The notes: generated by a model from the sequence alone, not told the origin. Shown: positions 14,802 through 23,346, counted from the stretch's first letter. The stretch is DNA of 34,172 nt from Pseudomonadota bacterium (GCA_018240685.1 JAFEFG010000052.1:1-34172), one strand, 5' to 3'. Program-made: numbers and translations.

Positions 14802-17263
14802 CCCCCTCTCTTCCGCGCCAGGCGCGCGCCATCATCATTGGTGGCGGCGTCATCGGCTGCTCCGTCGCCTACCACCTGACGCGCCTGGGTTGGCAGGATG
14901 TGGTGCTGCTCGAACGCAAGCGCCTCACCTCGGGCACCACCTGGCACGCGGCGGGGCTGATCGCCCATCTGCGGGCGACGCTCAACATGACGCTGCTGGC
15001 GAAGTATTCGGGCGAGCTCTATGAGAGACTGGAAGCCGAAACCGAGCTCTCCACCGGATTCCGGCGCAATGGCGCGATCACGCTGGCCTTGACGCCGGCC
15101 CGCTTCGAAGAGCTGCGGCGGCAGGCATCCATGGCCAAGCCGTTCGGGATCGAGGTCGAGCCGATTTCCGCCAGCGAGGTTCGCCAGCGCTATCCCATGG
15201 TGGAGACGCGCGATGTCGTCGGCGCACTATGGATGCCGCAGGACGGCCAGGCCGATCCGTCCAACATCGCCCTGGCGCTGGCCAAGGGCGCCCGCCAGCG
15301 CGGCGCCCGCATCTTCGAGAATGTCGCGGTGACCGGCATCACGACCGAGAAGGGCCGCGTCACCGGCGTCGAGACCGAGGCCGGATCGATAGCCGCGGAC
15401 GTGGTGGTGAACTGTGCCGGCCTGTGGTCGCGTCAGGTCGGTGCGCTGGCGGGTGTGCCCGTGCCGCTGCAGGCGTGCGAGCACTTCTATGTCGTCACCG
15501 AGCCCGTGGAGGGGCTGATGCGGCATGCGCCGGTGCTGCGCGTGCCGGACGAATGCGCCTACTTCAAGGAGGACGCCGGCAAGCTGCTGGTCGGTTTCTT
15601 CGAGCCGAAGGCCAAGCCGTGGGCTGTGGAGGGGCCGCCGGCGGATTTCGAGTTCGGTACCCTGCCCGACGACTGGGAGCACATCGCGCCGGAACTGGAC
15701 AAGGCCATCGCGCGCGTGCCGGCGCTGGGCAAGACGGGCATCCGCACCTTCTTCAACGGGCCGGAGAGCTTCACGCCCGACGATCGCTATCTGCTGGGCG
15801 AGTCGCCGGCATTGCGCGGCTTCTTCGTCGCCGCGGGCTTCAACTCCGTCGGCATCCAATCGGCCGGCGGCGCCGGCAAGGCGCTGGCCGAGTGGATCGA
15901 TGCCGGCGAGCCCACGCTCGATCTGACCGATGTCGATGTCCGGCGCATGTTCCCGTTCCAGTCGACCACGACGTATCTCGTGCGCCGGGTCGAGGAGACG
16001 TTGGGCCTGCTCTATGCCGATCACTGGCCGCACCGCCAGTATGCGAGCGCGCGCGGCGCACGACGCACGCCGTTCCATCACGCGCTGGTGGCGGCCGGCG
16101 GATGCTTCGGCGAGGGTGCAGGCTATGAGCGTCCGCTCTTCTATGCCGCCACCGAGGAGGTGCGCGCGCGACCGCTGACCTTCGGATGGGACCGCCAGCC
16201 CTGGTTCGCCGATGTCGCCCGCGAGCATGGCGCCATCCGCAGTTCGGTGGGCGCCATCGACATGTCGCCGTTCGGCAAGATCAAGGTGGTCGGCCGCGAT
16301 GCGCTCGACGTGCTCCAGCATGTCTGCGCCAACGATGTCGACGTGCCGGTCGGCCGTCTGGTCTACACGCAGTGGCTCAACCGGCGCGGCGGCATCGAGG
16401 CCGACCTCACGGTCGCGCGCCTGGCCGAGGACGAGTTCCTGGTCGTCACCGCTGCTGCTGCCGTCGTGCGCGACTTCGCCTGGCTGAAGCGGCACATTCC
16501 GGGCGACGCCCATTGCGCCGCCATCGACGTGTCGGTGGCGGAGGCGTGCCTGGCCGTCAGCGGGCCGCGCTCGCGCGAGCTGCTGGCACCGGTCGTGGGC
16601 GTCGATCTGTCGAACGCTTCGTTCCCCTTCGGCACGGTGCGCGCGGCCGAGGTCGGCATGGCGCCGGTGCGCCTGCACCGCGTCTCCTTCGTCGGCGAAC
16701 TCGGCTGGGAGATCTACGTGCCGAGCGACATGGCGCACGAGGTGTTCGGCATCGTCAGCGAGCGTCTCGCCGCCGTCGGTGGCAGCCTGGCCGGTACGCT
16801 GGCGATGAATTCCTGTCGCATGGAAAAAGCCTATCGCGATTTCGGCCACGACGTTGCGGGCGACGATCACGTCCTCGAAGCCGGGCTGGGATTTGCGGTC
16901 AGGATCGGCAAGAAGGATGGACGCTTCGGTCCGTTCATCGGCCGCGACGCGGTGCTCCGCAAGAAGGAGGAGGGGCTGACGCGCCGCATGCTCCAGTTCC
17001 GCGTCGAAGACCCGGAACCGCTGCTCTATCACAATGAGCCGATCCTGCGCGACGGCGCGGTGGCGGGCTACATCACCTCGGGTGCCTACGGCCATGCGCT
17101 CGGCGCGGCCATCGGGTTGGGCTATGTCGCCTGCCGGCCGGACGAGACGGTGCAGGACATCCTGGGCTCGGCCTACGAGCTCGAGATCGCAGGCACGCGC
17201 TTCGCCGCCCGCGCCAGCCTCACGCCGTTCTACGATCCGCGCTCGGAGCGCCTGCGCTCCTGA
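14798..17263 (+). CDS. Dimethylglycine/sarcosine dehydrogenase-like flavoenzyme with GcvT domain
   Basis: An 821-aa two-part demethylase. Residues about 10-370 are a D-amino-acid-oxidase-type domain with the FAD motif GGGVIG (15-20); H50 in SGTTWHAAGL corresponds to the histidine that binds FAD covalently in dimethylglycine and sarcosine dehydrogenases. A linker domain follows to about 470, then a GcvT folate-binding domain from about 477 (IDMSPFGKIKVVGRDAL) and a GcvT C-terminal barrel (about 725-815). Family members oxidise an N-methyl group and pass formaldehyde to tetrahydrofolate. It is the last gene of the coupled trio (ATGA overlap with CobW). It may act on dimethylglycine, sarcosine or another N-methyl compound released by the amidohydrolase. 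Confidence 0.93.
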   Translation: MTPSLPRQARAIIIGGGVIGCSVAYHLTRLGWQDVVLLERKRLTSGTTWHAAGLIAHLRATLNMTLLAKYSGELYERLEAETELSTGFRRNGAITLALTPARFEELRRQASMAKPFGIEVEPISASEVRQRYPMVETRDVVGALWMPQDGQADPSNIALALAKGARQRGARIFENVAVTGITTEKGRVTGVETEAGSIAADVVVNCAGLWSRQVGALAGVPVPLQACEHFYVVTEPVEGLMRHAPVLRVPDECAYFKEDAGKLLVGFFEPKAKPWAVEGPPADFEFGTLPDDWEHIAPELDKAIARVPALGKTGIRTFFNGPESFTPDDRYLLGESPALRGFFVAAGFNSVGIQSAGGAGKALAEWIDAGEPTLDLTDVDVRRMFPFQSTTTYLVRRVEETLGLLYADHWPHRQYASARGARRTPFHHALVAAGGCFGEGAGYERPLFYAATEEVRARPLTFGWDRQPWFADVAREHGAIRSSVGAIDMSPFGKIKVVGRDALDVLQHVCANDVDVPVGRLVYTQWLNRRGGIEADLTVARLAEDEFLVVTAAAAVVRDFAWLKRHIPGDAHCAAIDVSVAEACLAVSGPRSRELLAPVVGVDLSNASFPFGTVRAAEVGMAPVRLHRVSFVGELGWEIYVPSDMAHEVFGIVSERLAAVGGSLAGTLAMNSCRMEKAYRDFGHDVAGDDHVLEAGLGFAVRIGKKDGRFGPFIGRDAVLRKKEEGLTRRMLQFRVEDPEPLLYHNEPILRDGAVAGYITSGAYGHALGAAIGLGYVACRPDETVQDILGSAYELEIAGTRFAARASLTPFYDPRSERLRS

Positions 17264-17272
17264 GGTGTCGCC

Positions 17273-17608
17273 TTACGGCGCCGGCCAGGGGACGCGGATC
17301 TCCTGCAGCGGCACGTGCTGCTGGGCGGCGTGCATGTCGGTCTCTCCGATCCCGCCCTGCGGGCGCGGCCGAGGGAGGGTGATCTTCACGGCATTGACGA
17401 GATCGAAGAAGCCGAAGGTGATGATCGCCTGCGTCGGCACGTTGTAGAGTTCGGAGACGAGCTCGCGCGTGATGACGCCGCTCCTCTTCACCGCCTCGTA
17501 GTCTTCCTTCGACTTGAAGATGATATCGAGGGTGATCTCGAACGGGCCGGCATTCTTGCTGCGCACGACCTTGGCGATGTCGCGCAGCGGGGTTGGCACG
17601 AAGGTCAC
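17273..17608 (-). CDS. DUF4387 family protein
   Basis: A 111-aa protein of a family named only by domain number. The conserved core LRDIAKVVRSKNAGPFEITLDIIF (in pieces at about 8-31), YNVPTQAIITF and DLVNAVKITLPRP is intact. It starts with GTG, overlapping the AtuA-like stop as GTGA, so the two are co-translated. DUF4387 proteins regularly accompany or are fused to AtuA/DUF1446 proteins, implying a two-subunit enzyme; the reaction is unknown. Its stop is nine bases from the convergent flavoenzyme stop. Confidence 0.9.
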   Translation of the reverse strand: MTFVPTPLRDIAKVVRSKNAGPFEITLDIIFKSKEDYEAVKRSGVITRELVSELYNVPTQAIITFGFFDLVNAVKITLPRPRPQGGIGETDMHAAQQHVPLQEIRVPWPAP

Positions 17609-18972
17609 GAGATCTCCTCGTAGCGAACGGGGAACAGCGTGGTCGGATCGTCGACCGTCATCAGGTGGTAGACGTTGAACTCGCAGGCCTGGCCGAGCGG
17701 GATCTCCAGCGGCGTGAAGGGCGAGGCGATATTGCCGGCGGTGGCGATGCGGCCGGGATAGGGTGAATGCATCAGGCTGGTGCGGACCTTGCCGCAGATC
17801 GCGGTGGCAAGCGCCTGCGTGGCCGCCGCGACCTCGACGATGATGCAGAGTTCGTGGGCCGGCGTCTTGACCGGCTCGAGATCGCCCATGACGCCGTTCT
17901 TGCCGTAGATGTGCGGGATGATCCGATAGCTGCTCTGCGGCACCTCGCTGAAATATTCGCGTGCGCCCGCAATCACCCGGTCGAGGGTCGAGTCGATCTG
18001 GCCGATGAAGATCGGATCGCGGGCGCCGGCGATGAAGATGCTGCGCCAGCCCGCCGTCCTGGCGCCTTCAAGCTTCACCGTGTAGCGCGTACCGGGATCG
18101 AAGCGGCTGCCCGAGACGCGCACGCGCCGGTCGGTCACCTGCTCGTAGGTGCAGTTCGACAGGTCGAGCGTGCCGCCGGGGCCGGCGAGCAGGAACGGGT
18201 GCGTTTTCTCGTACAGCGTATGGGCGGCGACCGAGGCGGTGGTACAGCGCTCGGCCGGATTGAGCGGCTCGATCTCGAAATGGTCGTGGCGCAGATAGCC
18301 GATGACGTTGCGGCCCACGGGCTCGGCACAGAGCGCGCCGCATTCCATGATCTTGCCCATGTGCCAGGCCAGCGCTGGATCGAAGCCGGCGCGGATCGCC
18401 ATCGCCGCGGTGGGCGCCGGATCGTAGGCGCGTCCGCTCACGACCACGTCGACGTCTTCGGCCGCCAGCGCCTTCAGGAACGGCTCGGCGCCCATCTGCG
18501 CGACGATGACGGTGGCGGCCTCGACCTCGCGCGGATCAAGCGGCGGCACCGGGCCCAACGGCTCGACTCGGCCGGCCTGCAGTTCGCGGACGACGTGCTT
18601 CTTGTCGATGTCGGCGTAGATCTTCGCCAGCTTGAAGCGCCAGCCGCGCTTGCGCGAGATCTCGGCGATCATGTTGCGGAAGGCGTCGACATGCAGGTTC
18701 GTGCCGTCACCGCCGGCGGAGGAGATGAGCAGCGGGATTCCGGCCTCGCGTTGCGCCTCCAGCAGGACCTCGAGGTCCTTCATGTAGGCCTCGCGGCTGC
18801 AGGTCATCTCGCCCAGTCCGAGCTTCTGCGGCCCCGAATCCGTCGAGCCGGAATCGATGGTGATGGCATGCGGCTTCTGCGCGAGGCCGAGCCGGAAATG
18901 GTCGAGCGGGAACCCGTATCCCAGCATGCCCGATGGGGTCAGGATGCGGATTTCGTCGTTGCTGGCGACCAT
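17605..18972 (-). CDS. AtuA-like (DUF1446) acyclic terpene utilisation family protein
   Basis: A 455-aa protein with the family opening ILTPSGMLGYGF, the glycine-rich SSAGGDGTNLHVDAF (about 84-98), VVVSGRAYDPAP (about 180) and the KIMECGALCAEP block. AtuA is needed in Pseudomonas for growth on citronellol and geraniol, but its chemistry is not defined, and many AtuA-like genes occur in aromatic or organic acid loci. GAGGGAG lies four bases before the ATG. No other terpene genes (carboxylase, CoA enzymes) are visible here, so a terpene role should not be assumed. The 212 bases upstream should hold its promoter. Confidence 0.9.
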   Translation of the reverse strand: MVASNDEIRILTPSGMLGYGFPLDHFRLGLAQKPHAITIDSGSTDSGPQKLGLGEMTCSREAYMKDLEVLLEAQREAGIPLLISSAGGDGTNLHVDAFRNMIAEISRKRGWRFKLAKIYADIDKKHVVRELQAGRVEPLGPVPPLDPREVEAATVIVAQMGAEPFLKALAAEDVDVVVSGRAYDPAPTAAMAIRAGFDPALAWHMGKIMECGALCAEPVGRNVIGYLRHDHFEIEPLNPAERCTTASVAAHTLYEKTHPFLLAGPGGTLDLSNCTYEQVTDRRVRVSGSRFDPGTRYTVKLEGARTAGWRSIFIAGARDPIFIGQIDSTLDRVIAGAREYFSEVPQSSYRIIPHIYGKNGVMGDLEPVKTPAHELCIIVEVAAATQALATAICGKVRTSLMHSPYPGRIATAGNIASPFTPLEIPLGQACEFNVYHLMTVDDPTTLFPVRYEEIS

Positions 18973-19184
18973 CGGGCTCCCTCGGTCTCGCGATCCCCTG
19001 CGGCGCGGCGACTCGTCGTCAACTCACGGCGTCGTCCGGCGTCTGCTCGGCTGATGCTACGAGCGCCGGGACGACAGCCGAAGCAAAAGCCATCGCGCTT
19101 TAGCACCGGTCCAGTCGGGGCGCAATTTGGCCGGCTGTCGAAACGGGGCGAGGCGCCCGCGGCACGCTCGCCGCGGCCTCCGGA

Positions 19185-19922
19185 TCAGGCCGTGTCGCTG
19201 GCCTCGTCGAAAAGCGGTGCGATCCCCGACCAGTCGAGCTGGGCGTGATAGGGCATCGCCAGCGCGATCACGCGGCGGGCGCCGACCAGAATGTCCGCTT
19301 CGATGTGGCCAACATGCTTGAAGCGCAGGCGCAGGACCGGATGGGGGCCAAGGGCGTCGCTGATCGCCAGCATCTCGAAGCCGATGCCCAGACCGCCGCC
19401 CAGGACCTTCGACAGAGCTTCCTTGGCGGCCCAGAGTGTCGCTGCCGCCGCTTCGGGTGCGAGGCCGAGCGCGTGCAGCCTGGACTCTTCCTCGGGCGAG
19501 ACCTGGCTGCGGATCGTCTCGACATCCTTGGCATCGATGACGGCGAGGTCGATGCCGAGCGGCCAGCCGACGGGAGCGGCGACGGCCACTGCCGCGTCGG
19601 CATGATGGGAGATGGAAACGCCGAGATCGGCATTCGGCACCTGCACCAGCGGTCGGCCGAACACCCCGTTGACGATCTCGAACGGCCCGCCCAGCCCGCC
19701 GCGCAGTTCGCGCAACGCGGCCTTGGCGGCAAGCCGGCCGCGCAGATAGGCCTGAAGTGCCTTGGCATTCCGGAAGTCGAAGGTGCGTCGGATCTCCTCG
19801 GGACCGAGATCGGTCCGTGGGATATCCGAGTCGCCCCGGCAGACGGCCAGGGCAATCGTGCTGCTTTCGCCTTCAGGCAGGACCAGACGCGCCGACACTG
19901 CGCGCAGGAAAGGTCCCCCCAT
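19185..19922 (-). CDS. 4'-phosphopantetheinyl transferase (Sfp/HetI type)
   Basis: A 245-aa enzyme that moves phosphopantetheine from CoA to carrier proteins. Motifs: NGVFGRPLV (86-94), VSISHH (102-107), GIDLAVID (123-130) and WAAKEALSK (164-172). W164, K167, E168 and K172 fit the WxxKEAxxK signature. The second acid of the usual GIDxE motif is Ala here (A127), so one magnesium ligand of the Sfp scheme is missing or displaced. No polyketide or peptide synthetase lies in the window. The SD (GAGGG) sits in a small hairpin, and a 34-codon ORF with strong SD precedes it. Confidence 0.88.
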   Translation of the reverse strand: MGGPFLRAVSARLVLPEGESSTIALAVCRGDSDIPRTDLGPEEIRRTFDFRNAKALQAYLRGRLAAKAALRELRGGLGGPFEIVNGVFGRPLVQVPNADLGVSISHHADAAVAVAAPVGWPLGIDLAVIDAKDVETIRSQVSPEEESRLHALGLAPEAAAATLWAAKEALSKVLGGGLGIGFEMLAISDALGPHPVLRLRFKHVGHIEADILVGARRVIALAMPYHAQLDWSGIAPLFDEASDTA

Positions 19923-19930
19923 CAGATCAG

Positions 19931-19945
19931 GCCCTCGTTGAGGGC
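19931..19945 (-). promoter_or_regulatory. Hairpin masking the SD of the phosphopantetheinyl transferase gene
   Basis: On the minus strand GCCCTC-AAC-GAGGGC forms a perfect 6-bp stem whose 3' arm is the GAGGG ribosome-binding site, nine bases from the ATG at 19922. Translation may depend on opening it, for example by ribosomes finishing the upstream short ORF (stop at 19973). Inference from sequence only. Confidence 0.45.
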
Positions 19946-19972
19946 TGTGCCCGCCCGGTTACTGCCATGGTT

Positions 19973-20077
19973 TCAGACGCCCGAGTCGATCACCGATTGC
20001 GCGGTCGCATTGGTGCGTCTGGCGGCGGTTCTTGAAAATTTCGCGACGGGCTCGCTGGCAATTTCAGTTTCGGCCAT
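19973..20077 (-). CDS. Possible 34-aa short ORF upstream of the phosphopantetheinyl transferase
   Basis: A 34-codon frame starting MAETEIASEP and ending SVIDSGV, with an excellent GGAGG eight bases before the ATG. It ends 50 bases before the phosphopantetheinyl transferase start, with that gene's SD hairpin in between. The peptide is polar, without membrane helix or known motif, and shows no attenuator-like run of one amino acid. It could be a small protein, a translated leader, or chance. The remainder of the 390-base region 19923-20312 shows no other gene. Confidence 0.4.
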   Translation of the reverse strand: MAETEIASEPVAKFSRTAARRTNATAQSVIDSGV

Positions 20078-20312
20078 GAGGCGAGCCTCCGGGGGGAAAT
20101 GCATTCGCTGCGCAGAATAAGGGAGGCGGATGCTCGTCGCCAGCGGAATTGGCATGGCGAAAGGACGCGACGGTCTTGGGGACGGCGCACGGTCATGCTG
20201 CAATCGCGTTGTTCCGGCGTAGATCACCTACCGCAAGGCATGGCAGATTTCGAAGCGGCATCAGAGTGCGAGAAAACAGGCGGCCGACCCCGGTCGGCGA
20301 CGGAGACGGAGA

Positions 20313-21293
20313 ATGCACCTCTATCGCCGGACACAGACCGACAGCGAGGAGGAACTGGCGCAGGTGATCCCGGGCGCCAGTTTCCAGTGGGTCGCCGATT
20401 CCGGTCCGTCGTTCGGCGCGCTGTATCGGCATCTCGTTCTTGACGGGATGATCCTCAGCCATCTCGAAGTGGATCAGGCCAGCACCGTGACCGTGGGCAA
20501 GCGTCTGCCCGGCTTCAGCATCTGGCATCTCTTCAGCCCGCTCTGCGCCGCGAACGGCCACGATATCGGCGCCGATGAACTCGCCATGGTGCGGCCCGGC
20601 GAAGGCGGCACGATGCGCAGTGTCGGCGCAGCGCATGTGCGATCCTTCGCGTTGGAGCCGTCGCTGTTTGCGGAAGCTCCTGAACTGGATATGCCTTTCG
20701 GGCCGTCGATGGCGCCGCGGGCGGGCCGTTGGCGTGCGGGATCCGTCGCGGCGGGAATGCGATTCGCCGCGCAGCACGAGACCGTGATGCAGCAGCTCGA
20801 CCAGCGACCGGAACTGCTGAAGACGCCGACGACCCGCATTGCGCTGCGCAACGCGATCCTGGAGGCGGTCACGGGTCTCGGCGAGGCCGGCAACTTTCGC
20901 GCCGATCGCGCCGCGGTCGGGCGCCACACCAGGATCATGCTGCGGTTCGAGGAGGTGGTGGAGGATGCCAGCGACGAGCCGATGAGCATGGTCGAGATCT
21001 GCCGGCGCGCCGGCGCCTCGCGACGCCTGCTCGAAGCGGTCGTGCAGGCGCGCACCGGCAAGCCGCCCTGGGAGTATCTGCGCTGGAGGCGGCTGTGGCG
21101 GGCGCGCTCGCTGCTGAGCAGGCCCGATGCGCAGACCACCGTGACCAGCGTGGCCTTCCGCCTGGGCTTTTGGCATCTGGGCCGCTTTGCCGCCGCCTAT
21201 GCCGCAACCTTCGGCGAGCGGCCGAGCCGCACCCTGGCGCGTGCCGGTGGGGGGCCTCGAGCACGGCGGCCGAATTATGCGCCGAACGGCTAG
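20313..21293 (+). CDS. AraC family transcriptional regulator
   Basis: A 326-aa regulator. The N-terminal ~210 residues resemble AraC-type sensor regions without recognisable catalytic motifs. The C-terminal pair of helix-turn-helix units is clear: MSMVEICRRAGASRRLLEAVVQARTG and TTVTSVAFRLGFWHLGRFAAAYAATFG, joined by the PWEYLRWRRLWRARSLL linker helix. GGAG lies seven bases before the ATG. It stands alone between the divergent phosphopantetheinyl transferase and the co-directional outer membrane protein gene (78 bases downstream), either of which could be a target. The effector is unknown. Confidence 0.87.
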   Translation: MHLYRRTQTDSEEELAQVIPGASFQWVADSGPSFGALYRHLVLDGMILSHLEVDQASTVTVGKRLPGFSIWHLFSPLCAANGHDIGADELAMVRPGEGGTMRSVGAAHVRSFALEPSLFAEAPELDMPFGPSMAPRAGRWRAGSVAAGMRFAAQHETVMQQLDQRPELLKTPTTRIALRNAILEAVTGLGEAGNFRADRAAVGRHTRIMLRFEEVVEDASDEPMSMVEICRRAGASRRLLEAVVQARTGKPPWEYLRWRRLWRARSLLSRPDAQTTVTSVAFRLGFWHLGRFAAAYAATFGERPSRTLARAGGGPRARRPNYAPNG

Positions 21294-21371
21294 CGTCCGC
21301 GCCGTTCCCAAGGCAGGCCATATCTTCTGGGCTACCCCTCCTGTAAGAATGCCGATACCACCCAAGGGCCC

Positions 21372-22322
21372 ATGAAGTCCCGGAGTCGTTTCCAGATGAT
21401 ACGCTCGCCGATCACGCCCCTCGTCGCCTCGGCCATGCTCGGCGCAGGACTCCTCCTGTCGATGCCGTCCGTCGTTCGGGCGGCCGACCCGCCGCCCGCG
21501 GCTGAAGCACCCGCGGCCAAGGCGCCCGCGGATCCGGAGCCGTGGCGGATCGGCGCCTACGTCTATGCGTGGGCGATCAACATTTCCGGCAACATGACCG
21601 CACGCGGGCAGACCGTAGACGTGAACGCAAGCTTCATCGACCTCGTGCAGAAGAGCAACTCGCTGCTGGCCTTCATGGGGTATGCCGAGGCCGACAAGGG
21701 GCGCTTCGGCATGTATGGCGACCTCGTCTGGACCCAGCTCGGCTTCGCGCGTGGCGTCGCCTCCTACCGCAATCCCTTGCCGGGCCTCTCGCTCACAGTG
21801 AACGGCAGCGCCGCGGCCACGACCGACCTGACCATGGCGGAAGTTGGCGGCTTGTACGAGATCCACCGCTGGCCCGGTGGAGACGGGGCCTTCACGGCCG
21901 TCGATGGTCTGCTGGGCTTCCGGTACTGGAACAATTCCGTTAGTGCCTCCGTCGATGCGATCGGTACGGCGAGCTACGCGCCGCTCGGCATATCCGCGTC
22001 GCGCAGCTTCGGCATCTCGCTCTCGAACTCGATGCAGTGGGTCGATCCGGTGATCGGCGTGCGGCTCAGGCATCAGTTCACGCCGCTGCAAAGCATCCTG
22101 GTCCGTGGCGATATCGGCGGCTTCGGGCTGGGCGGCAACCAGTTCACCTGGCAGGCGCTGGGCGTCTACAGCTACGGCTGGAAAGCCGGCAATGTCGATC
22201 TCGCGGCGATCATCGGCTATCGCGCGATCGGCACCCGCTACAGCTACGGCAGCGGCACCGACGCGACCGGCCTCGACTTCGTGCTGCACGGCCCGGTCAT
22301 CGGTTTCGGCGTTCGTTTTTGA
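21372..22322 (+). CDS. Predicted outer-membrane beta-barrel protein
   Basis: A 316-aa exported protein. A signal peptide (hydrophobic core about residues 17-33, cleavage after VVRA) is followed by an Ala/Pro-rich spacer (about 38-55), then alternating strands rich in aromatic residues and glycine, ending in GFGVRF with the C-terminal Phe typical of BAM-inserted barrels. I recognise no named family. The ATG at 21372 follows AAGG closely; an ATG eight codons later is possible. It lies 78 bases after the AraC gene and may be co-transcribed. The stop is followed by a 58-base convergent gap. Confidence 0.75.
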   Translation: MKSRSRFQMIRSPITPLVASAMLGAGLLLSMPSVVRAADPPPAAEAPAAKAPADPEPWRIGAYVYAWAINISGNMTARGQTVDVNASFIDLVQKSNSLLAFMGYAEADKGRFGMYGDLVWTQLGFARGVASYRNPLPGLSLTVNGSAAATTDLTMAEVGGLYEIHRWPGGDGAFTAVDGLLGFRYWNNSVSASVDAIGTASYAPLGISASRSFGISLSNSMQWVDPVIGVRLRHQFTPLQSILVRGDIGGFGLGGNQFTWQALGVYSYGWKAGNVDLAAIIGYRAIGTRYSYGSGTDATGLDFVLHGPVIGFGVRF

Positions 22323-22380
22323 GTAACCGCCGCGTCGAAGGCGCGCTGCCGGCCCCTCTGGCGTCAGCCGCTGCCGACGC

Positions 22381-22650
22381 CTAGCGCCGCGGGTAGACGC
22401 GTCCCGCCCGGCTCGGCACCGGAACGGGGGCGGCCTTTCGCATCAGCAGCCCCTGCGCCAGCGCCGCCGCAAGCAGAACCATTCCGCTTGCGAGCGCCGA
22501 AGCGGTCGCCGCGCCCGTCCAGTCGTAGGCGGTGCCGGCGGAGTCCAGTGCGTGACTCTCAAGCCGGAACAGCGCGTACAGTCCCTGGACGATCACCGAC
22601 GTGGCCAGCACCGTCGCGGCAATGGCGATCGCCGGTAGCCTCCTGATCAT
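22381..22650 (-). CDS. Small two-helix membrane protein of unknown function
   Basis: An 89-aa protein with membrane helices at about 5-28 (LPAIAIAATVLATSVIVQGL) and 46-67, a short acidic loop between, and a basic Pro-rich tail (RKAAPVPVPSRAGRVYPRR). I chose the ATG at 22650 because a perfect AGGAGGA stands eight bases before it; the in-frame ATG at 22674 overlaps the thioredoxin stop and has no clear SD. It follows trxC by 23 bases and is likely in the same operon. No family recognised. Confidence 0.7.
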   Translation of the reverse strand: MIRRLPAIAIAATVLATSVIVQGLYALFRLESHALDSAGTAYDWTGAATASALASGMVLLAAALAQGLLMRKAAPVPVPSRAGRVYPRR

Positions 22651-22673
22651 GGCGTCTGTCCTCCTGGGCGACA

Positions 22674-23120
22674 TCAGCGGTTCACGGCGCTTGCGACCCA
22701 GCGCTGGATCGCTGCCGCGTCCATCAGGCCGGATTGCCGGGCGACTTCCCGGCCGTGGCTGAACAGGATCATGGTCGGGATGCCGCGGATGCCGAAGCGG
22801 CCCGCCAGTTCCTGCTCCTCGTCGGTGTTGAGCTTGGCGAGCCGGACGGCAGGCTCGAGCGCCGCCGCCGCGCGCTCAAATTGCGGCGCCATTGCGCGGC
22901 ACGGGCCGCACCATGGCGCCCAGAAATCGACCAGCAGGGGCACGTCGCTCTTCACCGCATGCGGCTCGAAGCTCTGCGCCGACAGCGTCATGGGATGGCC
23001 CTCGAACAGCGCGGCACCGCATTTGCCGCATTTCCCCGCCGCACCGGCGGCCAGCTTCTCGCGCGGCGCGCGGTTCAGTGTGTGACAATGCGGGCAGGCT
23101 ACAAGCAGGGTCTCGGTCAT
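22674..23120 (-). CDS. trxC: Thioredoxin 2 with N-terminal zinc ribbon
   Basis: A 148-aa thioredoxin of the TrxC class. The N-terminal zinc-binding pairs C9-x2-C12 and C31-x2-C34 precede a thioredoxin fold with active site W70-C71-G-P-C74 and cis-proline P115 (GIPTMILF). The length matches Escherichia coli TrxC (139 aa). The ATG at 23120 has GAGG six bases upstream; the longer frame would add an unrelated Arg-rich stretch. It reduces protein disulfides in the cytosol and is often induced by oxidative stress, though no OxyR site was identified here. A small membrane protein gene follows. Confidence 0.95.
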   Translation of the reverse strand: MTETLLVACPHCHTLNRAPREKLAAGAAGKCGKCGAALFEGHPMTLSAQSFEPHAVKSDVPLLVDFWAPWCGPCRAMAPQFERAAAALEPAVRLAKLNTDEEQELAGRFGIRGIPTMILFSHGREVARQSGLMDAAAIQRWVASAVNR

Positions 23121-23346
23121 CGCACGCCTCGACAGATCGGCCGCACCCCATCCTCTCGACCCGGATCGGGCCGACAGAATGGGGCGTCGGCGCCTCGAAA
23201 CAACGAGGTCGACTATGCCGGCCTCACTCCGGCCTGCCTTGAGGCAGGTCAATCCGTCTCGGAGTTCCGCCGCGGCAGGCGTGGGACGGCATCGCCGCCC
23301 TTCTCGGACCTGTACCTCTGGCCCCGTTCCTCTCGATCGGCGCGTC

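Noticed and set aside
14798..17263. Glycine-cleavage T protein or glycine riboswitch-controlled gcv operon
   Set aside because: The GcvT domain is fused behind an FAD domain with the covalent-FAD His, so it is a DMGDH/sarcosine-type enzyme; there is no leader before it, since it overlaps the CobW gene.
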